A stretch of 64,000 nucleotides of DNA. Origin: UBA9647 sp963739335 (GTDB lineage: Bacteria > Bacteroidota > Ignavibacteria > UBA10030). Made by a program: the position numbers and the translations under genes. Shown here piece by piece: positions 18,350-28,202 of this stretch. The notes beneath the pieces were generated by a model. The model made no database searches. It was given only the letters and a program-made list of their open reading frames with translations, and was not told the DNA's origin. Numbering within the stretch: the first letter of the stretch is position 1; every line of letters begins with the position of its first letter. The stretch is from positions 1 through 64,000 of the forward strand of contig CAVUAC010000071.1 in NCBI GenBank assembly GCA_963739335.1. Reading direction: 5' to 3'.

Positions 18350-18643
18350 TTACGTCTTTGGCTTCTTCGTTGACTTCGCTGAAACCATCTTCATCTTTGC
18401 CTTCACATCGGCAGCCGTGATATCCATGTTGTGCGCTTTCTTCGCGTGAGCGATAACGATATCCGTCAATTCATTTTCGTCATGGCTTTGCACCATAAAA
18501 CCGCACTGTGGATCACAGGTAACCGACTTAAGTGTCATCGTCTCCTTCTTTGCTCCTTTTTGCATTCCCTGAGCAGAAGCGACAGAGGAGAATGAAACCG
18601 CGAGAGCAACCACAAGCGTTGCCAACAATATTCTGGCAAACAT
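18350..18643 (-). CDS. DUF1059-like small exported protein
   Basis: 97 residues: signal peptide (about 1-24, cleaved near SVASAQ), then a DUF1059-type segment SVTCDPQCGFMVQSHDENEL...IAHAKKAHN with the two conserved Cys and the His-Ala-Lys-x-x-His motif. The tail is Lys-rich. The function of the family is unknown. Shine-Dalgarno AAGGAAA before the ATG. Confidence 0.8.
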   Translation of the reverse strand: MFARILLATLVVALAVSFSSVASAQGMQKGAKKETMTLKSVTCDPQCGFMVQSHDENELTDIVIAHAKKAHNMDITAADVKAKMKMVSAKSTKKPKT

Positions 18644-19071
18644 GATGGTTTTCCTTTCCTTAGTGAAGTGATAGGGTTGTGATTTTGGCCGATTCGGTGA
18701 CCGTGCAGCGAGGAAGGGGGCAAAGCTGGTGATGGTCTGCCATCACGCGAGCCCAGGACAACCGAATTACCCTCTCAACTGCGCGGGCTGAGAATAAGTT
18801 CCTTCCCTGGCTCACAACCATTCACGACTCCAAGTACAGGTCAGGCAAGTGATTAGAAGCACTTCGTGAAACCTTCTGTCTTGCTTCCCTTTCCCTTTGT
18901 CGCTACATTTATTTTGAAGGGCTGCCCGAGAACACCCTCACAATTCAGTTAGAAAAAGAACATTCGGGATCGCATGTGCAATCCGTGCGTTACAACGGTG
19001 GTCAGGGCACTGAAACATCTGGCGTAATGTTGATGTCGTGAAGAATGAAGAAGCCATTTTGTAGGAGGATC
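18644..19071. other. Intergenic region, no gene seen
   Basis: About 430 bases between the divergent DUF1059 and subtilase genes. No open frame has family-like features. It should contain both promoters, but no convincing -35/-10 pair or Bacteroidota-type box was found. Confidence 0.4.
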
Positions 19072-22056
19072 ATGCGACAGACAATAAAGACGGCGATTGT
19101 TTTGCTTGTCATATCCTATGCTGCTTTTGGTGGGGTAAAACAAGGACCCCAGATCACCAAGCGTTTGCCGCTCGATGGTGTACCGGGTGTCGTGCTCAAG
19201 AACAGGACGAACAGCCAGTACCTCCCCGGCTGCGTCATCGTCAAGCTGATGCCGCAAACTTCGACATCACTGTCGAAGTCCGCTTTTGGGATTGCGTCTA
19301 TCGACCGCGTCCTCTCGCACGTTGTGGGTGTGACCACAGCTCAGCTCTTTCCGACCACGCCCCTTGCCCAAAAACCCGGCGATGTTGATCTTTCATTGCT
19401 CTACGTTGCTTCTTACTCGTCTCCGAACGAACCATTTGCCCTCGCAGAAGAGCTTTCCAGGTTGCCTGAGGTACAGTACGCCGAACCATGGTTCATCTAC
19501 CCTCTCGCTGAACACAAATCCACACCAAACGATTCATTGTTCTACCTTCAGTGGGCATTGCAGCAGGTCAATGCGCCGGCTGCGTGGGATATTACACAAG
19601 GAGATTCAACCGTCGTGGTTGCTATTGTCGACAGTGGCGTAGAGTGGACGCATCCTGATCTCCAGGCAAACATCTGGGTCAATCCGGGCGAGACTGGACT
19701 CGATTCCTTTGGCCACGACAAGCGGTCCAACGGCATTGACGATGACGGCGATGGCTACGTTGATGACTGGCACGGATGGGATTTTGTGGGGGCCGACTAC
19801 GCGACGTATAATCCGGGCACAACGAAAGGGGACAACGATCCAAGCCCGGGCGGCACCAACAACGCTCACGGCACTCACGTCGCCGGAATCGTCGCCGCGG
19901 TCACAAACAACCGCATTGGTGTTGCTTCCATTGCACCGAGGTGCAGAATTTTGCCAGTGAAAGTTTCGGCTGACAACGACACTCGCGCCAGCGATGGCTC
20001 TTCCTACATCCTCGCAGGCTACCAGGGGATTTATTATGCAGCCAGGATGGGGGCAAACATCATCAACTGCAGCTGGGGAGGAGACGGCGGCTCGCAAGCC
20101 GAACAGGATATCATCGACTTCGCGACACAGCATGGATCTCTTATTGTGGCTGCTGCCGGCAACGAGGGATCAGACGCGTTCTTCTCACCAGCATCGTATC
20201 GGAACGTCTTAAGCGTGGCTGCAACCGACCAAAATGATCGCAAAGCTACTTTTTCCAACTACGGAGACAATATTGATGTTTGCGCGCCGGGCGTCTCGAT
20301 CTATAGTACATTGTTCCCAAGTGCCTACGCTCAGTGGAGCGGCACATCGATGGCCAGCCCACTTGCTGCAGGGCTTGTCGCGCTTGTGAAAACAAAGGTT
20401 CCGGCGTACACCAGCCTTCAGGCCGGTGAGCAAGTGCGGGTCACGTGCGACAATATCGACGCATTGAATCGGGGCTATGCCGGGCGTCTGGGCCGGGGAC
20501 GAATAAACGCTCTCCAGGCAGTTACAGCGACAAACTTGCGATCCATGCGTTTGCAGTCATTCGCGGTCAGCGGTGCTTCAGGCGAAAATGGCGTTGCCAA
20601 GCCCGCAGACACACTGAATGTTATTTGTTCCTATAAGAATATCCTTGCTCCAACGTCATCGGGAGCGACTATACAACTGACGAGCACCAATCCACAGTAC
20701 ATCACCGTTATCCAGGGGGGATTTTCCCTCCCATCAGTCGGCACCTTTGACACCGTCAGCAATAATTCAGCGCCGTTTCGCGTCTATGTGCAGCCCGGCG
20801 TTCCTCAAAGCTACACCGCACGCTTGCAGCTGACGTTCACCGATGGAACATTCAGCGATGTTCAGTTTATCTCGTTCCTTGTGAACCCCACATATGCGAC
20901 ACAGAACGTCAACTCAATTGCGCTGACATTGACAAATGATGGTCGGCTTGGGTACTACGATTATCCGACTAATAACCTCGGCGTCGGTTTTGTTTTCAAC
21001 GGCGTCAATTACTTGTTCGAAGGAGGCTTGATCATCGGCACATCCTCCACGCGGGTGGTGGACGTTGTGCGAAATGAAACAGGGATTCAGGATGCCGACT
21101 TCAGCTCCCGAAATTTCTTTACCCTTCAGACACCCGGAAACGTATCGGATGAGGACGGCTCCACAACATTCAGTGATAGCACTGCCCCGCAACAAATCGG
21201 CCTGCGAGTCAAGATGCACTCGTACGCATTCTCGGATTTTGCCGATTCAAAATACATTATTCTCCACTATGAGATCAAAAACAACGGGGTTGGTACGGTA
21301 TCCAATCTGTATGCGGGGATCTTTTTGGATTGGGACGTCGGTAGTAGTAATTCCGAAGTCTATCAGAATTATTCGCGATACGACGCAACGAGAAGCCTCG
21401 GCTACGCTTACTCCGGCCAGGCGGGTGGCCTGCGCGCGTACCTCGGCATACGTGCACTCGACAGTGCATCGTCTTTTCGTTCGCTCGTCAATGATGGATC
21501 GATCGTTCTCACAAGGTCGGCAAAGTGGGATTGGATCAGCGGCGGGTTCACTCAGACTGATGCTGGTCCGACCGATATTCACCACGTCATTTCATCAGGA
21601 CCTTTCACCATCGGGCCGTCCTCAACGCAAAGTGTTGCCTTTGCTCTCGTCGCTGGCGACAGCTCTCTGGCAAACCTTCAGCAGAATGCGGACGCTGCGA
21701 AGGCGAAGTGGATAGCGATCAGAAAGCTCGTGAGCGTTGATGACAACCGAGCTGTGGGACCGTTGAAGTTTGAGCTCGCGCAGAACTATCCGAACCCATT
21801 CAATCCAACAACCAATATCGAATTTCAAATTGGGAATTTCTCCGCCAAAGGCGGATCCGCCTCCGGCGGAGAATTGGTGACTCTGAAGGTGTTCAATGTT
21901 CTCGGAGAAGAGGTCGGAACACTTGTAAACGAGTGGCGTCATCCGGGAAGCTATACTGTTCGGTGGAACGCATCGGCCCTGTCGAGCGGGGTTTACTTTT
22001 ACCAACTTCGCGCCGGGGAATTCAGCGAAACGAGAAAACTCATTTTGATGAAGTAA
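19072..22056 (+). CDS. Subtilisin-like S8 protease with type IX secretion sorting domain
   Basis: About 994 residues. After a signal peptide and an I9-like propeptide region comes the S8 catalytic domain: Asp in VAIVDSGVEWTHPDL, His in NNAHGTHVAGIVAA and Ser in WSGTSMASPLAAG. A long beta-rich middle region follows. The C-terminus is a type A T9SS sorting domain (FELAQNYPNPFNP...LKVFNVLGEEVGTLVNE...SSGVYFYQLRAGEF). The ATG at 19072 follows AGGAGG and is preferred to one at 19045. Predicted to be exported and released or surface-attached via the type IX system. The sorting domain carries a Gly/Ser insertion encoded by a GC palindrome repeat. Confidence 0.93.
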   Translation: MRQTIKTAIVLLVISYAAFGGVKQGPQITKRLPLDGVPGVVLKNRTNSQYLPGCVIVKLMPQTSTSLSKSAFGIASIDRVLSHVVGVTTAQLFPTTPLAQKPGDVDLSLLYVASYSSPNEPFALAEELSRLPEVQYAEPWFIYPLAEHKSTPNDSLFYLQWALQQVNAPAAWDITQGDSTVVVAIVDSGVEWTHPDLQANIWVNPGETGLDSFGHDKRSNGIDDDGDGYVDDWHGWDFVGADYATYNPGTTKGDNDPSPGGTNNAHGTHVAGIVAAVTNNRIGVASIAPRCRILPVKVSADNDTRASDGSSYILAGYQGIYYAARMGANIINCSWGGDGGSQAEQDIIDFATQHGSLIVAAAGNEGSDAFFSPASYRNVLSVAATDQNDRKATFSNYGDNIDVCAPGVSIYSTLFPSAYAQWSGTSMASPLAAGLVALVKTKVPAYTSLQAGEQVRVTCDNIDALNRGYAGRLGRGRINALQAVTATNLRSMRLQSFAVSGASGENGVAKPADTLNVICSYKNILAPTSSGATIQLTSTNPQYITVIQGGFSLPSVGTFDTVSNNSAPFRVYVQPGVPQSYTARLQLTFTDGTFSDVQFISFLVNPTYATQNVNSIALTLTNDGRLGYYDYPTNNLGVGFVFNGVNYLFEGGLIIGTSSTRVVDVVRNETGIQDADFSSRNFFTLQTPGNVSDEDGSTTFSDSTAPQQIGLRVKMHSYAFSDFADSKYIILHYEIKNNGVGTVSNLYAGIFLDWDVGSSNSEVYQNYSRYDATRSLGYAYSGQAGGLRAYLGIRALDSASSFRSLVNDGSIVLTRSAKWDWISGGFTQTDAGPTDIHHVISSGPFTIGPSSTQSVAFALVAGDSSLANLQQNADAAKAKWIAIRKLVSVDDNRAVGPLKFELAQNYPNPFNPTTNIEFQIGNFSAKGGSASGGELVTLKVFNVLGEEVGTLVNEWRHPGSYTVRWNASALSSGVYFYQLRAGEFSETRKLILMK
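21841..21870. repeat. Two tandem 15-bp GC palindromes inside the sorting domain
   Basis: TCCGCCAAAGGCGGA (21841-21855) is followed directly by TCCGCCTCCGGCGGA (21856-21870). The 30 bases keep the frame and encode SAKGGSASGG between two conserved strands of the T9SS sorting domain. The second palindrome plus its 3' flank AATTGGTGA recurs at 63363-63386. Confidence 0.75.
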
Positions 22057-22087
22057 TTCCTGAATCGCAGGGAGACGACTGAACCGC

Positions 22088-22744
22088 ATGATTGATTCTC
22101 TCGAGGCTGCCCTCACGAGAAAAGAGTCGCGTCTGCTCTCCAGCCTTACGAGTCCGCCGAAGATCCAAGCGTTTCTCGACGCCATAGACTACAGTGAAGA
22201 GACGAGGTATCGGTGTCCATTGACAGTCTTGCGTGATCGGAAGGGTCACTGCTTCGACGGTGCCATCTTTGCAGCTGCATTGCTCCAGCGCATCGGCCAT
22301 CCCCCGCTCATCCTCGATATCATACCCAACAACAACGACGATGACCACATCCTTGCCCTCTACCGGGTGGACGGATACTGGGGAGCCGCCGCCAAGTCAA
22401 ACTACACAGGCCTTCGCTTCCGTGAGCCCATCCATCGCACCGTGCGTGAGCTGATCATTTCGTATTTTGAGGTGTTTTTCAATTCAATCGGCGAGAAGAC
22501 TATGCGTGCATACACGCGCCCGCTCAATCTGAAAGAATTCGATAAGCTTCAGTGGGAAATAAACGATGAGAGTCTTGATGCAATCGCTGAGAGGCTCGAT
22601 GAAATCCGGAAATTCAAACCGCTGACATCCAAGATGATCCGCAACCTCTCACTTGCCGATCAGCGCTCTGTGCAGGCCGGCCTTCTTGGCTCGAAAGCAG
22701 CCGGCCTGTTCAAACCACGCAAGCATCAAGCTCGAACAGCCTGA
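22088..22744 (+). CDS. Transglutaminase-fold protein of unknown function
   Basis: 218 residues. The segment GHCFDGAIFAAALLQRIG followed by DDHILALYRVDGYWGAAAKSN gives the Cys...His order of transglutaminase-like cysteine proteases, with a helix after the Cys as in that fold. No signal peptide. It begins 31 bases after the subtilase gene and may share its transcript. The family is inferred from the motif pattern only. Confidence 0.6.
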   Translation: MIDSLEAALTRKESRLLSSLTSPPKIQAFLDAIDYSEETRYRCPLTVLRDRKGHCFDGAIFAAALLQRIGHPPLILDIIPNNNDDDHILALYRVDGYWGAAAKSNYTGLRFREPIHRTVRELIISYFEVFFNSIGEKTMRAYTRPLNLKEFDKLQWEINDESLDAIAERLDEIRKFKPLTSKMIRNLSLADQRSVQAGLLGSKAAGLFKPRKHQARTA

Positions 22745-22799
22745 CCCACCTGAGGACTGTGCCCAAACGGAATAGTCGCCCGACTTTGGATTGCAGACA

Positions 22800-23714
22800 A
22801 TGACTTCTCAACACCTCCGCTCCATAGCACTCGCGAAGGCCACCTTTGCCGTCGTTGTGTGGGGAGCATCGTTTATTGCTACGAAGTTGATTCTGCGCGA
22901 AGTCTCGCCGGTCTTGGTTATCTGGCTGCGCTTCGGAATCGGTGTCCTCATTCTTGGTGCATTTGTTGTGGCGCGCAAAGAGCTAGCCCTGCCGGCGAAA
23001 CGAGAACTTGGTTATTTCTGCCTGCTGGGATTCCTCGGCATCACATTTCACCAATGGCTTCAGGTGACCGGGCTGGTCACCGCCCGAGCCACAACGACAG
23101 CCTGGATCATTACGACCATTCCGATTTTCATTGCGATACTCGGCCACGTCTTTCTTCATGAACGGCTTGGATGGACTCGCATTGGTGGCATTGGTCTCGC
23201 TGCTGTGGGAGTGATGCTTGTCGTTACACATGGCAATATCCAATCAATTCTAGACGGTCGCATTGGCTCAGTGGGAGATATCCTTGTCTTGATCAGCGCA
23301 TTAAATTGGGCAGTATTTTCAGTCCTATCCCGCAAGGCCCTCAAGGTTCATCCGGCTACACAAATGATGTTCTATGTTATGTCGTCCGGTTGGCTTTTCA
23401 CTTGCTTCTGGCTCGTGGGGTCAGGCCATTCCGGCGAGCTTGCCCGCCTTTCATCCAGCGGATGGTTGAGCGTGCTCTTTCTTGGCGTGCTGTGCTCAGG
23501 TCTCGCCTACATTTCTTGGTACGATGCTCTGAAGGAGCTCAGTGCATCGCACGTGGGATCGCTTCTTTACATTGAGCCCCTCGTGGCTGTCATCGTGGCT
23601 GCTGTGCTCCTCCAGGAGCCTTTGTTTGTCGCTGCAGGCGTGGGGGGAGCATTGATTTTGCTTGGGGTATGGATTGTTAATCGGGGCTCAACCATCCAAA
23701 CTGCGCCGGACTAG
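22800..23714 (+). CDS. EamA/DMT-family permease
   Basis: 304 residues with ten hydrophobic segments arranged as two EamA repeats: WGASFIATKLILREVSPVLVIW in the first, and SALNWAVFSVLSRKAL and YIEPLVAVIVAAVLLQE in the second. Drug/metabolite transporter family members export small metabolites. The ATG at 22800 was chosen over a TTG nine bases upstream; the Shine-Dalgarno is weak. Confidence 0.9.
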   Translation: MTSQHLRSIALAKATFAVVVWGASFIATKLILREVSPVLVIWLRFGIGVLILGAFVVARKELALPAKRELGYFCLLGFLGITFHQWLQVTGLVTARATTTAWIITTIPIFIAILGHVFLHERLGWTRIGGIGLAAVGVMLVVTHGNIQSILDGRIGSVGDILVLISALNWAVFSVLSRKALKVHPATQMMFYVMSSGWLFTCFWLVGSGHSGELARLSSSGWLSVLFLGVLCSGLAYISWYDALKELSASHVGSLLYIEPLVAVIVAAVLLQEPLFVAAGVGGALILLGVWIVNRGSTIQTAPD

Positions 23715-23793
23715 CGTTTTCAGCAAGAATCGGGTGGAGGTTCTCGCGACAATCCCCTATCCTTGAAGTGCCACGATAGGAGAGGATAAACTC

Positions 23794-24659
23794 ATGAGTC
23801 AGAAGGACCTGAAACAAGAATCATTTGATTATCAGCGTGTAGAACAAGCGATCTCGTTCCTCCAATCGAACCACACACAGCAGCCCGACCTTCGGGAAGT
23901 CGCACGCAGTGTGCACCTGAGCGAGTACCACTTTCAACGCCTGTTCACTCGATGGGCGGGAATAAGCCCAAAGAAATTCCTCCAATACCTCACGCTCGAA
24001 CACGCGAAGCGTATTCTCAAAGAATCACGGTCGGTTCTCGATGCAACATACGAATCGGGCCTTTCAGGCCCCGGCCGTCTGCACGACTTGTTCGTCGCGA
24101 TCGAGGCAATGACACCAGGAGAGTTCAAAAGCGATGGTGGAGGATTAATGATCCATTACGGGTTTCATCCGACCCCGTTCGGCGAGTGCCTGCTGGCCGT
24201 CACAGGCCGGGGATCTGCGGGCTTTCATTTGTCCCGGGCGGGAAGCGAAGACATGTCCTGAAGGAACTGAGAGAACGATGGAAGGGTGCAGCTTTGCTGG
24301 AAGCTCCCGGAACAACACAACCATTTGTCCATCGCCTCTTCTGCAAATCGAAGGAGAGGCAACGCAAGCCGGTTCAGCTCCTTGTGAAGGGCACCAATTT
24401 CCAGATCAAGGTGTGGGAGGCGCTGTTGAAGATTCCGGAAGGAAGCGTTATCTCATACGAAGACCTTGCCCGCGCAATCGGAAAACCCACGGCATCTCGT
24501 GCCGTCGGCAACGCGGTTGCAAGAAACCCCATCGCTTACATCGTTCCTTGCCACAGGGTTATTAAGCAGGCGGGCGTCATCGGGAATTACCACTGGGGAA
24601 TGGAGCGGAAGAAGGCGCTCCTCGGATGGGAATGGGCACAGACTTCTTCCGGCGGCTAG
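23794..24659 (+). CDS. AraC-type regulator fused to O6-methylguanine-DNA methyltransferase (Ada-like), frameshifted
   Basis: About 288 residues across two frames. The first (from 23794, AGGAGAGG upstream) is an AraC helix-turn-helix pair (SVHLSEYHFQRLFTRWAG). The second holds the methyltransferase with the DNA-binding helix SRAVGNAVARNP and active-site PCHRV. A missing G in the GGGG run near 24213 explains the break (AVTGRG joins ICGLSFVPGGK). It lacks the N-terminal Cys-rich Ada domain, so it would repair O6-alkylguanine but not methylphosphotriesters. The gene is otherwise complete, so a sequence error is likely. A full Ada lies at 32438-33517. Confidence 0.87.
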
Positions 24660-24705
24660 ATGTGTTTCCTTTCCCGTTCTCACCCTCATTGGTGTCGGTT
24701 GAAAA

Positions 24706-24740
24706 ACAAAGCCCGTCGAATCAATGATCGGCGGGCTTTG
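24706..24740 (+). terminator. Intrinsic terminator
   Basis: CAAAGCCCGTCGA / TCGGCGGGCTTTG stem (one mismatch, 8-base loop), preceded by AAAAA. It lies between the convergent Ada-like gene and the MBL hydrolase gene. Confidence 0.75.
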
Positions 24741-24784
24741 CCATTGAATCTGGCCATTTCGGGGAATTGAGGCGCTGCGCGATT

Positions 24785-25723
24785 TCAAAACAGGACACGC
24801 TGCTCGCCAATCTCCAGTCCGATGATCTTATCCGAAACGCCCTCCGTCGCCGCGATGTCACGAAGCCGATCGATAGGTTCCTTGGGGTTCACATCCGATC
24901 CATAGAACATCGTGGCGTAATGCATCGGCATCATATACTTTGCGCCGACATCTTTGAAGATCTCCAGCGCTCCACGCGGGTTCGCGTGAATGCGCGAGCC
25001 CAACCCACCAGCACCGCCGGGAGCGATGGGTATGAGCGCGAGATCGATCTTGAATCGATGGCCAATTTCCTTGAAAAGCTCGGGGTTATATCCGGTATCG
25101 CCCGCGAAGAAGACAGCATACCCCCCGTATTCGATGACATATCCAGTGTAACCGCTATTTCCTAACCAATCACCGTCGAAGCCATATCGTCCGGTGAAAT
25201 GTTGAACCGGCACGGCAGTAATCCGCACGCCGTCCCTCTCGATCACATCCCATGGTTTCATTTCCTCAACATCTTTGAAACCGAGGTCAGGAGTGTATTC
25301 CGCGGCACCCAGGGGAATAGCAAGGGTGCCATTCTTGGGCAGCATATCCAGGCTGCCGTAACTCAAGTGATCAAAATGAATGTGCGAGATCAGAGTGAAG
25401 TCGAGCCTCGAAAGCAGAGCCGGATCGAGCCCGGGCTGCACATACCTCTTCACGAACATGCCTATTGTACTCGTAAGGAGGGGATCGGTCATGAAGATTT
25501 TGTCGTGGATCTGAAACAAGACCGTTGCGTGTCCAACCCACGCAACAGCGAGGTTTGGGTTCTGAAGAATCGGCGTTGTAATCATCCGCGGCGGAGGTGG
25601 AATCGGTTGACCCATCCTCCCGAACGATTGTACGACCATGCGCTGGACGTACGAGTTGCAGCCGCCCAGCGCAAACACCTCTGAGATAACAAATGCAATG
25701 ATTATTGTTCGAGGTTTCATCAT
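24785..25723 (-). CDS. MBL-fold metal-dependent hydrolase lipoprotein (NAPE-PLD/UlaG-like)
   Basis: About 312 residues. An N-terminal hydrophobic leader ends in a lipobox-like ALGGCN. The MBL domain shows WVGHATVLF, the zinc motif SHIHFDHLS, FFAGDTGYNP and MPMHYATM. This arrangement resembles UlaG/NAPE-phospholipase D-like hydrolases, which act on lactones or phosphodiesters. The start is ATG 25723 (a second ATG follows directly). It lies in a long minus-strand series with the aspartoacylase-like gene upstream. Confidence 0.88.
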   Translation of the reverse strand: MMKPRTIIIAFVISEVFALGGCNSYVQRMVVQSFGRMGQPIPPPPRMITTPILQNPNLAVAWVGHATVLFQIHDKIFMTDPLLTSTIGMFVKRYVQPGLDPALLSRLDFTLISHIHFDHLSYGSLDMLPKNGTLAIPLGAAEYTPDLGFKDVEEMKPWDVIERDGVRITAVPVQHFTGRYGFDGDWLGNSGYTGYVIEYGGYAVFFAGDTGYNPELFKEIGHRFKIDLALIPIAPGGAGGLGSRIHANPRGALEIFKDVGAKYMMPMHYATMFYGSDVNPKEPIDRLRDIAATEGVSDKIIGLEIGEQRVLF

Positions 25724-25781
25724 CTCGTGCAGAACCAATGACCAGATCCGACAGCTAGCACTTCATCATAAGGCTAATCAC

Positions 25782-26849
25782 CTACTTGGTCATCTCCGTC
25801 TTAGCGACAGCGCCAATGTTAGCGATCGTGTCCCCCTTTTTCATTGACGGGACAGCGCAAACATACAACACCACGCCTGCTGTGGGTGACACCCCCTCAT
25901 AGACGGTCCTCCCGACAAAGTCTGTCACGTACCCTACCTTCATTCCCTTTTCCACGTACGTTCCTCTCCGGACGAGGGGGTAGAAGATCCCGGTTTGTTC
26001 GCTCGTTATGGACGCTATGCTCTCAATCCAAACCGGATGATCAATCAAAGCAGCATGACCAGGAAGCATTTTCAGGTATCGCATGACATTCAAGCAGCCA
26101 TTGACGAGCGCCGCAACATCATCAGGCTCGACCGTTCCCGCATGCCCGGCTTCAACGGTGATGGATGGCTTACCCCGGGTTGTGGCTGTATTTTCTAGAT
26201 ACCGTGAGGCATTCGAATCCTTGGGCCTGTCAGCAGAGATGATGATATGATCCAACCCAAAAGCAAGTACCATCTCACGCGAAATCTGATCTTGCTTTTC
26301 ATTTCCTGTCTTCGTCCAGTAGCTGTACGGCCGCAGGCTCTCATCGATGTCGCCGCCGTGGAGATCAATCAGATGATCACATTGCTCAACAACCTGTTTC
26401 GTGATTATGAAGGATGCCCGATCGGTTTGAGTTCCATCCATCTTGCCGGGATACATCCGGTTCATGCTTTTGCCGTCGATCGGATTGACGTGGGGGACTT
26501 TTCGCTCAAACGACTGAACGTTGACCAATGGCACAATGATGACCGTGCCCGAGATCTCCGCGGGATTCAACAAGGCGATCATCTTTTCGAGAGCGATGAT
26601 CGATGCGTACTCCGTGCCATGGGCTCCCGCAACAAGCGCCAGCACAGGTCCGGGACGCGCACCGTGGACCACCGCGACAGCGATACTGGTCGCGGTATCG
26701 ATTCCCGGCGGGACTTCAATCACACCTGTCGCTTTCTGACCGCGGGCCGCAGTGGCAGTACCAACAGTGAACGTGGATCGATCTTGGGCCCCCAGGAGTG
26801 AGAAAAGGAGCGCGAGAAAGGTCAGGGTGATTATAACAAATCGACTCAT
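25782..26849 (-). CDS. Succinylglutamate desuccinylase/aspartoacylase-family zinc hydrolase, exported
   Basis: 355 residues with a signal peptide (cleaved near LLGAQ). M14-like zinc site: GAHGTEYA (H-x-x-E) and IDLHGGD; later VEAGHAG. The C-terminal beta domain ends VCAVPSMKKGDTIANIG. Relatives deacylate N-acyl amino acids; an exported form may process deacylated peptides or amino acids from outside. The ATG at 26849 has GGAGG 7 bases upstream. Confidence 0.86.
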   Translation of the reverse strand: MSRFVIITLTFLALLFSLLGAQDRSTFTVGTATAARGQKATGVIEVPPGIDTATSIAVAVVHGARPGPVLALVAGAHGTEYASIIALEKMIALLNPAEISGTVIIVPLVNVQSFERKVPHVNPIDGKSMNRMYPGKMDGTQTDRASFIITKQVVEQCDHLIDLHGGDIDESLRPYSYWTKTGNEKQDQISREMVLAFGLDHIIISADRPKDSNASRYLENTATTRGKPSITVEAGHAGTVEPDDVAALVNGCLNVMRYLKMLPGHAALIDHPVWIESIASITSEQTGIFYPLVRRGTYVEKGMKVGYVTDFVGRTVYEGVSPTAGVVLYVCAVPSMKKGDTIANIGAVAKTEMTK

Positions 26850-26872
26850 AGGGTGCCTCCTTCCCGATAACG

Positions 26873-27172
26873 TCATTGTTTCCTTTTTGTTTGAACCTTC
26901 GGTGGGCTTTTGAAAAGTGAATGCTCCGGCATGACCTCACGTTGGTTCTTCACGGTCCGCAGTCCGCATTCCCATTCGTACCGGATCGTTACCGCCTGAG
27001 ACCACCAGGGCGACAATCTGTGCTTGTGAAACAACGTCATGGAAGGGAACCTATGACCGTTGGTCTTGACGTCAAGAGCGTCGAGAATCCTGAACCACTG
27101 CTTCCAGCTCTTTCCGGTCTTTTCCTTCACCTTCTCGTCGCTGATTTTTCCAAAGGTTGTTTTGCCCGGCAT
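26873..27172 (-). CDS. DUF4287-domain small protein
   Basis: 99 residues. The segment KTGKSWKQWFRILDALDV, followed by PWWSQAVTIRYEWECGLR, matches the DUF4287 pattern (KTGKsW..WF..LD, WWaQ.iTvrYE...G.R). These are small proteins often found with SRPBCC proteins, and one lies two genes upstream here. Strong GAGGAGG before the ATG. Basic C-terminal tail. Function unknown. Confidence 0.75.
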   Translation of the reverse strand: MPGKTTFGKISDEKVKEKTGKSWKQWFRILDALDVKTNGHRFPSMTLFHKHRLSPWWSQAVTIRYEWECGLRTVKNQREVMPEHSLFKSPPKVQTKRKQ

Positions 27173-27195
27173 GAATCCTCCTCGTGTAAGCTTTC

Positions 27196-27308
27196 ATTGA
27201 CCACCAAGTCACCACAAACGCAAAGAAATTGATTATGAAAGAATGATCCTCTTGATGCCCTCCCTCTTCACCTTCCTGGTGTGGTGGTTCAAAATCCACC
27301 ATTCTTTC
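27196..27308. repeat. CCACCAAG/CACAAACG intergenic repeat and adjoining inverted repeat
   Basis: Bases 27200-27226 (CCACCAAGTCACCACAAACG then CAAAG) belong to the same dispersed family as the sequence around the IS110 element. Directly beside it a perfect inverted repeat GAAAGAATG (27237-27245) / CATTCTTTC (27300-27308) encloses a smaller hairpin, GGTGG-N8-CCACC. This could fold as a 72-base stem-loop at the end of the membrane-protein gene. Confidence 0.5.
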
Positions 27309-27346
27309 AGTTTAGGATGTCGAAGATGAAAGCCTGTTACATCCTG

Positions 27347-28177
27347 CTAGCGCGTCACTTTAATGTTGTTGCCCTGCTTGTCGAGTTCTCTATAGTTGAG
27401 CTCCGAACCGAGCACACTGTGTGGGATGAGATAGACGACGAGCATGATGATCGACGCGGCAAGCGCCCAGCGTTTTGGATTCTTTGCTTTGTTCAAGGCG
27501 ATAGCAGCAACAAGCCAGGCAATGAATGCCACAGCAGTCTTATTGTCTGTGAGATCGGTGCCAATCGGCCAGCCGGTCCACCACGCATTGAATGAGTAGT
27601 ACTGCATCAACGGACCCAGGATGAATCCGCCAACAAAGAGAAATCCGAGCGTCCAGTACGTGAGGTTCTTGAACTTTGGTTCTTTGCTGAAGTACTCCAG
27701 TCCCGCCCGCGCTGAGAAAAGCATCGCCCCAAACATGGCAACCAAGTGCGGAATCAATATCCATATCGGCACATCGCCACGAAATCGTATCACAATTGGA
27801 TCCGGCCCCGGGAGGCTCACACGCTGATCCCCCAGCTGTAGCTCGACCCGGTACACCAATTTCCCCGCCACCGGCTGATGCGGAAGCTCTGCTTTCAGCA
27901 CGCCGCCGGCGAAATTCATCGGAACGTTTGTCCACACATCGCCGGTCTTGTATCGCTTCCAGGATAACACACCGGTAATAGCCTGATCATCCGTCTTGAC
28001 CTCTACGGGTGCATTGGCAGAACCCGGGTGACTGCGATCGAATTTATAGCGAATTGTTTTGCCGCTGAGCTGTGCTTGCCCCGACACAGGGTACGTCGGT
28101 CCTGTTACTCGTTGATACACTGCAGAAACAATCATAATGACGGCTGCCAGTATCCAAAAGACAGCTGATCGATTCAT
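27347..28177 (-). CDS. Membrane protein of unknown function
   Basis: 276 residues. One N-terminal TM (about 6-22), then a periplasmic beta-rich domain (about 30-130) with TYPVSGQAQLSGKTIRYKFD, then four or five TMs (about 136-255). I do not recognise a named family. It starts about 25 bases after the SRPBCC gene ends and so is probably co-transcribed with it. Confidence 0.7.
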   Translation of the reverse strand: MNRSAVFWILAAVIMIVSAVYQRVTGPTYPVSGQAQLSGKTIRYKFDRSHPGSANAPVEVKTDDQAITGVLSWKRYKTGDVWTNVPMNFAGGVLKAELPHQPVAGKLVYRVELQLGDQRVSLPGPDPIVIRFRGDVPIWILIPHLVAMFGAMLFSARAGLEYFSKEPKFKNLTYWTLGFLFVGGFILGPLMQYYSFNAWWTGWPIGTDLTDNKTAVAFIAWLVAAIALNKAKNPKRWALAASIIMLVVYLIPHSVLGSELNYRELDKQGNNIKVTR

Positions 28178-28202
28178 GGCTGTTACAAGCCTTTCATAAG
28201 TA

